This document shows, one piece after another, positions 17,323 through 25,260 of a stretch of 46,312 bases of DNA (position 1 is its first letter; each line of letters begins with the position of its first letter). The stretch is from Sulfurimonas sp. Its GTDB lineage: Bacteria; Campylobacterota; Campylobacteria; Campylobacterales; Sulfurimonadaceae. Both the position numbers and the translations under genes were made by a program. Below the pieces are notes generated by a model. The model was given only the letters and a program-made list of their open reading frames with translations. It was not told the origin of the DNA and searched no databases. The stretch covers positions 1-46,312 of the forward strand of contig JAMORO010000010.1 in assembly GCA_027063505.1 (NCBI GenBank). Direction: 5' to 3'.

Positions 17323-18531
17323 ATGAATAATATTTTAAAGACTTTACTACTCGGACTTCTCAGCGCTATACTCTTTTCTGCTTTTATCTATTTTGAAGCT
17401 TTTGGTCTAACATCTAAGTTTGTTAATACACTCTTTGGCTTATCAGCCCTTGCTCTTCTGCTCTATATTCCCAAACACTCTATTTTAGTTGCAGGTTTCA
17501 CTATAGGTTTACTCTGGTTTTATTGGATTGGCTATAGTTTTGAGTATCAAGATGTTGGCTATATGACACCTGTTGTGACTATCGGATTTGGCTTTATTTA
17601 TCTACTCTTTTTTCTTCCTCTCTATTTTACAGACAAAGCATATATCCGAGCCCTTCTTCTTTTTGGTCTTAGTTTTTTTGCACCCTTTAACTGGAACTGG
17701 TTACAGATAGAACTCATTTTTATAGAGAGTTACATCGGTGTTTACAAGTATCAACTTATCACAACACTTTTAGCACTCTCTCTCCCTTCACTTATTAAAA
17801 ACAAGCATTATAAATATCTTCCACTTACACTACTTCTTTTCTCTATCAACTATGGATACCCAGAGCAAAAGAGTGCTCCCTTAAAGATAAAACTAGTCCA
17901 AACAGATATACAACAGGGAAATAAATGGAGCAGAGAAGCTCTCCCCCCTACAGTGAAGATGATTTTTAAAGAGATAAAGATAGCAGAGCAAAAAGGCTAT
18001 GACTTAGTAGTCCTACCCGAATCTGTATTTCCTCTCTATATGAACTATCATCCAGAGGTCATCACTGCACTCAAAAGAGAGTCTCAAAATATCGCTATTT
18101 TAGTCGGTGCTCTTTTAAGAGAGGATAATCATAGTTACAATGTAAGCTACCTTTTCCAAGATGGTGATTTCAAAATTGCAAAAAAACTTGTTCTAGTTCC
18201 TTTTGGAGAGTATATCCCACTTCCAAAGTTTGCTCAAAAATTCATTAACGACACTTTCTTTAAAGGTGCAAGTGATTTTGTTACAGCTGAGAGACCCACT
18301 GACTTTATGATAAAAGGTCTAAAATTTAGAAATGCTATCTGTTATGAAGCTACTTGTAGTGAAATTTATGAAGGGGATGTAGCATTTATACTTGCAATAA
18401 GCAATAATGCATGGTTCGCACCATCTATAGAACCAACACTTCAAAACTTACTTTTAAAGTACTATGCTCGTAAAAATGGTGTTACAATTTACCATGCGGC
18501 GAACTATAAGGGAAGTGGTGTTATTAAGTAG
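17323..18531 (+). CDS. lnt: Apolipoprotein N-acyltransferase
   Basis: A 402-residue inner-membrane enzyme that adds the third acyl chain to lipoproteins. An N-terminal block of about six TMs (1-175) is followed by a periplasmic nitrilase-type domain. The Glu-Lys-Cys triad is visible: E233 in VVLPESVFP, K288 just before LVLVPFGEYIP, and C340 in AICYEATCSE. It is shorter than E. coli Lnt (512), losing loop length and the tail; Helicobacter Lnt is also short, as I recall. Its 3' end overlaps the convergent wzz-like gene by 8 nt. The several lipoproteins in this window are potential substrates. Confidence 0.93.
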   Translation: MNNILKTLLLGLLSAILFSAFIYFEAFGLTSKFVNTLFGLSALALLLYIPKHSILVAGFTIGLLWFYWIGYSFEYQDVGYMTPVVTIGFGFIYLLFFLPLYFTDKAYIRALLLFGLSFFAPFNWNWLQIELIFIESYIGVYKYQLITTLLALSLPSLIKNKHYKYLPLTLLLFSINYGYPEQKSAPLKIKLVQTDIQQGNKWSREALPPTVKMIFKEIKIAEQKGYDLVVLPESVFPLYMNYHPEVITALKRESQNIAILVGALLREDNHSYNVSYLFQDGDFKIAKKLVLVPFGEYIPLPKFAQKFINDTFFKGASDFVTAERPTDFMIKGLKFRNAICYEATCSEIYEGDVAFILAISNNAWFAPSIEPTLQNLLLKYYARKNGVTIYHAANYKGSGVIK

Positions 18532-19465
18532 TAACTTCCTCTTCCTCTTTTTTTATAAACTCCAAAAAGAATACTAAGAAAATTCCCAATATTATACTTG
18601 TAATAAATGCAACCACTAAAATAAGACCACGTTTAGGTTTTGCTTTATCTTTAATGTATGCCACAGCAGGTTTAGTTAAAACATCACACTGATAATATAC
18701 TTTTGATTTCATCATAACTTTCTCTTGAACTATTTGAGAAATCATTGCGGAGAGACTTTGACGTAGCTCAAAACCATCTGCTCTTTGCATCTCTCTACTA
18801 AAGTAGTTAAGTTTATTATCTATAATTCGTAAGTTATTAGAGACTAAGTATTTACTGGCATCTTTTAAGAACATATTAATCATTTTTGGTGCAAATTCTC
18901 TATCTTCATCAGTAAAAGAGACATTTATTAAAGCTGTTTTTTTATCACTGCTAATAGATAGCTTCTTCTTTAGACTTTTAATAACATCAAAAACTCTTTT
19001 ATCAAAATCATAATCCTCATCTATCTCTACTGGAGAGTGAAAAAGATCATAGATTCCTCTAAAACCTAAAGCAAATACATAGTTCTCATCAACTGTTGGA
19101 CTATCATAATGCTCTACTATTTTGTTTGCTATAACAAACTTTTTCATAAAGTCATAATCATTTAAAAGAGTAGTGAATGCTACATCAGGAGTCATTGAAC
19201 CACCCCCACCTATACTTACTCCAGCCATTGCAGCCAGACCACCAAGCCCACCAAGTGAGTTTCCTGAAGCTTCTGCCACAGGAATAAGTATAGTTTCTGA
19301 CTTATAAGAGTTTGGCATTTTAAGAACATAAAAAAAAGTTATAGTGACAATAATAGTGGTTACTATAGCTATAATTTTTTTACCCTTTAAGATAGTCTGC
19401 CAAAGCTCTCGTAAATCTATCTCATCCTCTTCTATGTAATTATTATCTTGTATACTATTGCTCAT
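18524..19465 (-). CDS. Wzz/chain-length-determinant family protein (polysaccharide co-polymerase)
   Basis: A 313-residue inner-membrane protein with the Wzz layout: cytoplasmic N-tail with DLRELWQTILKGKK, TM1 (about 30-48), a periplasmic helical domain beginning YKSETILIPVAEASGNS, and TM2 near the C-terminus (about 283-303) preceded by a proline-containing segment (KPAVAYIKDKAKPKRG). A Gly-rich loop (GGLGGLAAMAGVSIGGGG) is typical of this family. It lacks the C-terminal tyrosine kinase domain of Wzc. It regulates chain length of an O-antigen or exopolysaccharide. Its ATG overlaps the stop of the preceding SLBB gene by 1 nt (TAATG), so the two are translationally coupled. Confidence 0.9.
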   Translation of the reverse strand: MSNSIQDNNYIEEDEIDLRELWQTILKGKKIIAIVTTIIVTITFFYVLKMPNSYKSETILIPVAEASGNSLGGLGGLAAMAGVSIGGGGSMTPDVAFTTLLNDYDFMKKFVIANKIVEHYDSPTVDENYVFALGFRGIYDLFHSPVEIDEDYDFDKRVFDVIKSLKKKLSISSDKKTALINVSFTDEDREFAPKMINMFLKDASKYLVSNNLRIIDNKLNYFSREMQRADGFELRQSLSAMISQIVQEKVMMKSKVYYQCDVLTKPAVAYIKDKAKPKRGLILVVAFITSIILGIFLVFFLEFIKKEEEEVTT

Positions 19466-22400
19466 TAAATAATTCCTAATGTTTGTAATGTTGCTGCTGT
19501 TATAGCAAAACTTGAGACGATTTTAGAGATACTTTCCCAGAGTTCTAACTGGTTATACTCTTGAATGTAAAGAGGAACAACAACTGTATCCCCTTTTTCG
19601 ACATCAGCATAACTTCTAAAAATCCACCAGCCACTACTTATTGGTTCACTTGTTCCATCTGCATGAATCACATAAACTCTATCTTCATCTGCACCCTTAG
19701 AGAAACCACTCGCAAAACTAATATAATCCTCAGCGTCTAAATTCTCATCATACACAAAAGATGTAGGGTTAAAAACTTCACCAAATACAGTAACAGTATC
19801 AATCTGAGATGGTATAACTATCATATCCTTATCTTTAAGTGTTAGGTTGTACTGACTTTTTGCTAATGTATCTAAGTCTCTTGTTAATCTAATACTGATT
19901 CTTCCTACAGGTTGATACTTCTGAGACTCATTTATAACTTCATTTAGTGTATCGGTAGGGCTTCCTGTAGATGCAGCTTTAGCATTTGCTGGCATTGCAT
20001 TAAAGAGTGCAAGTTGGCGTTTAAGTCTTGCTAATGTTTTATTGTACTGACTTATCTGGTTTTTTCTTACACTCTCTCGAGTAAAGACACTCCCCTCAAT
20101 AAATGCTTCATCAGTAAATCCACCGGCACGCTTAATAACACTATCAAGTCTTTCCCCAGTCTCAACTGTATATTTTCCAGGAAATTTCACTTGACCACGA
20201 ATCTCTACAACTTTCTTCTCACCCCATTTAGGAATCTTAAATATTCTCACTTCATCGTAAGCTTCTAGTGTTATATCACTTAAATCTTTATGCTCTGTAT
20301 CTATCTTTATGATATTTCTTTTTCTTGTTTGATTCTCATCAATCGAGTATCTTACAATCTCAATGTTACGGTTGTAAGCTCGTTTAGTAAGTCCACCCGC
20401 AACAATGATAAGATCTTCAACGGTTATACCAGCACCATATTTTACAGTGAGAGGATTATGAACTTCACCTGCGATACTTACAGTCTCATAATCTTGTGTG
20501 CCCCATCCTAAAATTTTTGAGATCTTCACTTCATCATATGGTTCAAGTTTTATAGTATCTAACGATGTTTGAGTAAGATCATAACTGAGTACTTTCTGCT
20601 GTCTTACCTGCTCTTTATCTACATAGTAACGTAAAATACTAAGTGATCTCGTATATGCTGTTTTATTAAAACCACCGGCAATATCTAGTAAGTCTGAAAC
20701 ACTCATACCCTTTTCATAGTATACACTTGTAGGCTTTACAACTTCACCTTTAATTGTTACTGGTTCTAAAATATGTGTCGAGTAGTAGTCATAAACCTCG
20801 ATCTCATCATAAGCATTTAAAACTGTATCACCCTCTTTTTTAAGTGAGTAAAAAGTTGTTTTTGGCATAAAGTCTTCTGTCATATATGTCGTTAAACGGA
20901 TTTTATCATCTAAAACTCCATCTATTCCTGATGCATTTACAGCATCCTCTATAGTCATCCCTGGGATAAATTGAAGTTTTCCTGCTCTTATAAGGGTAGA
21001 ACCTTTTGCAGTCACATAAGCATTTGAGTAGATATCATTTCTACTAAAGATATATAACTGATCTCCTGGAGCTAACGATACTCTCTCTTTACCACTTATA
21101 ATATCTGTTAAATTAAAGGATTTAGTCTCATAACGGAGATCACTATTATAGTGTTTTATAACACCATACTCAAAACAGGTATTAGGTAGGAAAAACTTCT
21201 TCATTCCGTTTTTTAAAGCTTGCTTAAAAAATTCATTGAGGCTTTTTTTGCTGTTTAGATTATATGTTCCTGGTCTTATTATATTTCCATAGACATTTAT
21301 ACTATTTTTTGCACTAAAATCAAGAGGATAGATATAGACTTTATCTCCATCTTTCATCTTAAAGTTTTTACTATTTTTATAGGCGATTTTATATGTTACC
21401 AGTTTTGCATTGTTATCAAATCTACTAATTTTTATCTCTGCTTTTGAAGCATCTGGTTTCATCCCACCAGCATACTCTATAAGAGTACGAAGTGTTTCAT
21501 TCCTTTTTAACTCAAAGAGTGCAGCATTATTTACATAGCCATCTATACTTACTAGTTTATCCGCTTTTTTAATAATAACAATATCACCATGCTTTAAAAG
21601 AAGTGTTCCAAAAGAGTTCCCCTTAAAAAGTAGATCATAAAAGTCTAATGTTGCTATAACTTTAGAGTTACGCTTAACAACTATCTTACGAACAGAAGCA
21701 CTTTTTCTGACACCTTTTGCTACTATCAATAGATCTTTTACAGTAGAAAAAGAGGAGAGATTATAAAGTCCCGGAAATTTAACATCCCCTATAAGTGTCG
21801 CTTGAATTGTGCTATATTTATCAATGCTAATAGTAAATTCACTCATTTTATAGTGACTTTTTAGCTGACGAGTTAAAAATTTCTTTGCGTCAATATATTT
21901 CATTCCACCAATTTTAAGAGGGCCAATAAATGCTAAATCTATTGTGCCATCATTCTTAATTTGTATAGAATACTTTTTATCTCTATCTCCATATACATGG
22001 ATACTAACTCTATCACCTACTGACATTATGTAGTTGTTTGGAGTTGGGAGAGAAGAGGAGTCGAGTTTATTTTTATTTGCATAAAAAGACATCGAGTATC
22101 TACTGAGTTTACTAAATTTAACAGCCTGCTGTTTTGCATTTAGCTCTTTTCTAACTTCTCTGTTTGATCTATAAGCAAAAGGGTTTACTCTCTTTACTAA
22201 GATATTACTCTTTTGACTAAGCTTATTATCAGCCTCTTGGCTATCTGTATCCGCCTCTTCAACTGTAGTGTCAATATCATTTTCAACAGCTGTTTCACTC
22301 ACTGAAGTATCAGAGGTAGAGGAGCTCCCCTCTGCTAGTTTTTGAGTAACCTCAGTTGCAGTCACCCCATGTTCAGCCATCATAGCCTTTGCCTGAGGTG

Positions 22401-22512
22401 TGTTTAAAAGTCCTGGGTTTTGAGAAACGGCTTGTTGCACTTGAGCCAGTGAAGGCTCTGCAAATGCGACACCAACACTAAGAGTAAATAACAATAAAAT
22501 ACGAGAAAGCAT
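19465..22512 (-). CDS. Giant multi-SLBB polysaccharide export protein (paralogue A)
   Basis: A 1015-residue secreted protein. After a signal peptide (about 1-18, ending AFA) comes a helical region (SLAQVQQAVSQNPGLLNT) and an acidic linker, then the Poly_export domain (about residue 160, YIMSVGDRVSIHVYGDRDKKY) and a chain of SLBB beta-grasp modules, recognised by repeated xGxVxxPGxY/F (GDVKFPGLYNL, GNIIRPGTYNL, GEVVKPTSVYY, GEVHNPLTVKY, GQVKFPGKYTV, GEVFNPTSFVY). A hydrophobic C-terminus follows. Wza-type proteins form the outer-membrane exit channel for polysaccharide; this one is nearly three times as long. It is coupled to the wzz-like gene. Compared with the paralogue at 25257-27983 it carries about 107 more residues. 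Confidence 0.92.
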   Translation of the reverse strand: MLSRILLLFTLSVGVAFAEPSLAQVQQAVSQNPGLLNTPQAKAMMAEHGVTATEVTQKLAEGSSSTSDTSVSETAVENDIDTTVEEADTDSQEADNKLSQKSNILVKRVNPFAYRSNREVRKELNAKQQAVKFSKLSRYSMSFYANKNKLDSSSLPTPNNYIMSVGDRVSIHVYGDRDKKYSIQIKNDGTIDLAFIGPLKIGGMKYIDAKKFLTRQLKSHYKMSEFTISIDKYSTIQATLIGDVKFPGLYNLSSFSTVKDLLIVAKGVRKSASVRKIVVKRNSKVIATLDFYDLLFKGNSFGTLLLKHGDIVIIKKADKLVSIDGYVNNAALFELKRNETLRTLIEYAGGMKPDASKAEIKISRFDNNAKLVTYKIAYKNSKNFKMKDGDKVYIYPLDFSAKNSINVYGNIIRPGTYNLNSKKSLNEFFKQALKNGMKKFFLPNTCFEYGVIKHYNSDLRYETKSFNLTDIISGKERVSLAPGDQLYIFSRNDIYSNAYVTAKGSTLIRAGKLQFIPGMTIEDAVNASGIDGVLDDKIRLTTYMTEDFMPKTTFYSLKKEGDTVLNAYDEIEVYDYYSTHILEPVTIKGEVVKPTSVYYEKGMSVSDLLDIAGGFNKTAYTRSLSILRYYVDKEQVRQQKVLSYDLTQTSLDTIKLEPYDEVKISKILGWGTQDYETVSIAGEVHNPLTVKYGAGITVEDLIIVAGGLTKRAYNRNIEIVRYSIDENQTRKRNIIKIDTEHKDLSDITLEAYDEVRIFKIPKWGEKKVVEIRGQVKFPGKYTVETGERLDSVIKRAGGFTDEAFIEGSVFTRESVRKNQISQYNKTLARLKRQLALFNAMPANAKAASTGSPTDTLNEVINESQKYQPVGRISIRLTRDLDTLAKSQYNLTLKDKDMIVIPSQIDTVTVFGEVFNPTSFVYDENLDAEDYISFASGFSKGADEDRVYVIHADGTSEPISSGWWIFRSYADVEKGDTVVVPLYIQEYNQLELWESISKIVSSFAITAATLQTLGII

Positions 22513-22576
22513 ACTATTCCTTAATAAAATTTTCTTATTGTATACAAACTGTTATTAGAGTATTGTTAAACTTTGC

Positions 22577-22582
22577 TATAAT
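22577..22582 (+). promoter_or_regulatory. Extended -10 box for ppk1
   Basis: TTTGCTATAAT (TG-N-TATAAT) 36 nt before the ppk1 ATG, in the divergent gap with the SLBB gene. Confidence 0.55.
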
Positions 22583-22618
22583 ACATTATATAAATCAGAA
22601 ATATTAGGTTAATTTTCA

Positions 22619-24721
22619 ATGCTAAACTTAAAAAACCCAAATCTCTATAACAACCGTGAACTCTCGTGGCTACAGTTCAACACCCGTGTTTTAAAACAAG
22701 CGCAAGATGAGTCTCTTCCTCTTTTAGAACGTCTAAAATTTCTTGCTATATATGGCACAAATTTAGATGAATTTTACATGATTCGTGTCGCAGGTTTAAA
22801 GAAACTTTTCTCAGCAGGCATTATTGTGAGCGGTGCTGATAAGCTCACACCACTCCAACAGCTTCGAGAGATTAGAACTTATCTCCATCAAGAGCAACAG
22901 GTAGTTGAGCACTGTCGTAGTGAAATTCTTAAAAAACTTGAATTAGAAGGTATCTCTGTTAAAAGCTATGATGAAGCGAGTAATCAAGAGAAAAGTAAAC
23001 TCAAACAGTTTTTTAATGAGAATATCTATCCTGTTATCATCCCTATCGCCATCGATGCCACGCACCCTTTTCCTCATTTAAACAACTTAAGTTTTGGGCT
23101 TATTGTAAAACTCCAAGATAGTGATGATGAATCCATAGAGCGTTTTGGGCTTATCCGTATTCCTCGTGTACTGAGCCGATTTATAGAGCTTGACAATGGT
23201 GTTTATGTTCCTATTGAGATGATCGTAGCACAACATGTCGAAGATCTTTTCCCTGGTTTTACACTTCTAAAATATGCTGCTTTTAGGGTAACAAGAAATG
23301 CTGACATTGAGATAGAAGAGGAGGAAGCAGATGACTTTATGGAGATCCTTGAAGAGGGGCTAAAACTTCGTCGTAAAGGGGAGATGGTTCGTCTAGAAGT
23401 CGGTTCAAATGCCGATGATGAGATTATTAACTTCTTTAACCGCCATACTAATATTTTTAAAGATGATATTTATAAATTTCACACCTTTTTAAATCTCTCG
23501 AGTCTATGGCAAATAGTAGGAAACAAAGACTTTGCACACCTTCTTTCTGCACCATTTAAACCAAAGAATCTTCCTCCTTTTGATAGCACAGAGAGTATCT
23601 TTACAACATTAGAGAAACAAGATGTTTTAATGTACCACCCTTATGAGAGTTTTGAACCAGTTGTAAAGTTTATTCAAAGTGCTAGTAAAGATCCTGATGT
23701 AGTCTCGATTAAAATGACACTCTATCGTTCTGGTACAAACTCTCCAATTGTCCAAGCGCTTATGAGTGCGAGTGAGAGTGGAAAGCAAGTAACTGTTATG
23801 GTTGAGTTAAAAGCAAGATTTGATGAAGAAAACAATCTCATCTGGGCCAAAGCACTTGAAAAATCAGGAGCACATGTTATCTATGGTATCAAGGGTTTTA
23901 AAGTACATGCAAAAGCAGCTCTTGTAACTCGCCGTAAAAATGGGAAGCTCAAACAGTATGCACATTTAGGCACAGGAAACTATAATCCTGCTACTGCAAA
24001 GATCTATACTGATATGTCTTATATGACAAGTAAAGATGAAATAACAAATGACTTAACACGCTTCTTTCACTTTTTAACAGGTTTTAGTAAAAAAGGGAAG
24101 CTGAATGAACTCTATATGGCACCCTCACAGATAAAGCCTAAACTCCTCTCTCTTATTCATAATGAAACAAGACAGGGTGAAAAAGGTCATATAATTGCAA
24201 AGATAAACTCACTTGTTGATGAAGATATCATTCGCTCACTTTATAAAGCGAGTCAGGCAGGAGTAAGAGTTGAGCTCATTGTTCGTGGTATCTGCTGTTT
24301 AAAACCAGGGATTGAGGGAGTAAGTGAAAATATTCGTGTTATCTCCATTTTAGGAAAATATCTTGAGCATCCTCGTACATTTTACTTTAAAAATGATGCA
24401 GCACAAGTTTACATATCAAGTGCAGACTGGATGCCTCGAAATTTAGTTCGACGTATAGAGTTACTTACAGCCATTAAAGATGAAGCTGCTCAAACGAAGA
24501 TTTTACAGATATTACAACTGCAGTGTTGTGATAATACACTCTCCCATCAACTACAGAGTGATGGATCCTATGTAAAAGTAAAGAACGAGAACTATAAGAC
24601 AATAAACAATCATAAGCATATGGAAGATTATGTCAACCGTATTGCAAAAGCGAGTAAAAAAGAGTCTGCTAGTTTTATAGCAAACCTTATGTCTACTGTC
24701 TTTATAGATTGTAAAGAGTAA
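22619..24721 (+). CDS. ppk1: Polyphosphate kinase 1
   Basis: A 700-residue enzyme that reversibly polymerises the gamma-phosphate of ATP into polyphosphate. The N-terminal helical domain (NRELSWLQFNTRVLKQAQDE) and the phospholipase-D-like catalytic domains are complete. The autophosphorylated histidine is H449 in AHLGTGNYNP, and the second conserved His lies in LEHPRTFYFKN. Conserved basic and acidic residues occur in SIKMTLYRSGTNSPIV and ELKARFDEENNLIWAK. Length is normal. The gamma-carbonic anhydrase gene follows after 11 nt. The pair is on the opposite strand to the two SLBB export genes that flank it. Note that a C-terminal Lys-rich tail (KASKKESASFIAN) extends past the domain. Confidence 0.98.
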   Translation: MLNLKNPNLYNNRELSWLQFNTRVLKQAQDESLPLLERLKFLAIYGTNLDEFYMIRVAGLKKLFSAGIIVSGADKLTPLQQLREIRTYLHQEQQVVEHCRSEILKKLELEGISVKSYDEASNQEKSKLKQFFNENIYPVIIPIAIDATHPFPHLNNLSFGLIVKLQDSDDESIERFGLIRIPRVLSRFIELDNGVYVPIEMIVAQHVEDLFPGFTLLKYAAFRVTRNADIEIEEEEADDFMEILEEGLKLRRKGEMVRLEVGSNADDEIINFFNRHTNIFKDDIYKFHTFLNLSSLWQIVGNKDFAHLLSAPFKPKNLPPFDSTESIFTTLEKQDVLMYHPYESFEPVVKFIQSASKDPDVVSIKMTLYRSGTNSPIVQALMSASESGKQVTVMVELKARFDEENNLIWAKALEKSGAHVIYGIKGFKVHAKAALVTRRKNGKLKQYAHLGTGNYNPATAKIYTDMSYMTSKDEITNDLTRFFHFLTGFSKKGKLNELYMAPSQIKPKLLSLIHNETRQGEKGHIIAKINSLVDEDIIRSLYKASQAGVRVELIVRGICCLKPGIEGVSENIRVISILGKYLEHPRTFYFKNDAAQVYISSADWMPRNLVRRIELLTAIKDEAAQTKILQILQLQCCDNTLSHQLQSDGSYVKVKNENYKTINNHKHMEDYVNRIAKASKKESASFIANLMSTVFIDCKE

Positions 24722-24732
24722 AGGAAAAAAAG

Positions 24733-25260
24733 ATGATATATAATTTTAAAAACTTCACACCAAAAATGGGTAAAGATACATGGATTGCACCCTCTGCTGA
24801 TGTTATCGGGGACGTAACTATTGGAGAGGATTGTTCTATCTGGTTTGGAACAGTAGTTCGTGGAGATGTTCACTATATTACTATTGGAGATAGAACGAGT
24901 ATTCAAGATTTAAGTATGGTGCACATTACTCATCATAAAAAAGCAGATAGAAGTGATGGAAGTCCAACTATTATCGGCAGTGATGTAACTATTGGGCATC
25001 GTGTTATGCTACATGGTTGTACTATAGAGGATGCTTGTCTGATAGGGATGAGTGCTACTATCCTTGATAATGCTGTAATAGGAAAAGAGTCTATTGTTGG
25101 TGCAAGTTCACTTGTAACAAAAGGAAAAGTTTTTCCACCACGTTCACTTATAATGGGAAGTCCTGCTAAAGTTGTAAGAGAGCTAACAGATGAAGAGGTA
25201 GCAGAGCTTTATGCTTCTGCTAAACGCTATGTGAGTTTTAAAAATGAGTATGTTGACTAA
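24733..25260 (+). CDS. Gamma-carbonic-anhydrase-family hexapeptide protein
   Basis: A 175-residue left-handed beta-helix protein with hexapeptide repeats (VIGDVTIGEDCSIWFG, TIIGSDVTIGHRVMLHG). H64, H89 and H94 have the spacing H-x24-H-x4-H of the metal site in gamma-carbonic anhydrases and YrdA/PaaY relatives. It may hydrate CO2, which would suit an autotroph, but many relatives have no measured activity, so a CO2 role is inference. AAGGAA lies about 8 nt before the ATG. It is co-directional with ppk1 and its stop overlaps the convergent SLBB gene by 4 nt. Confidence 0.92.
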   Translation: MIYNFKNFTPKMGKDTWIAPSADVIGDVTIGEDCSIWFGTVVRGDVHYITIGDRTSIQDLSMVHITHHKKADRSDGSPTIIGSDVTIGHRVMLHGCTIEDACLIGMSATILDNAVIGKESIVGASSLVTKGKVFPPRSLIMGSPAKVVRELTDEEVAELYASAKRYVSFKNEYVD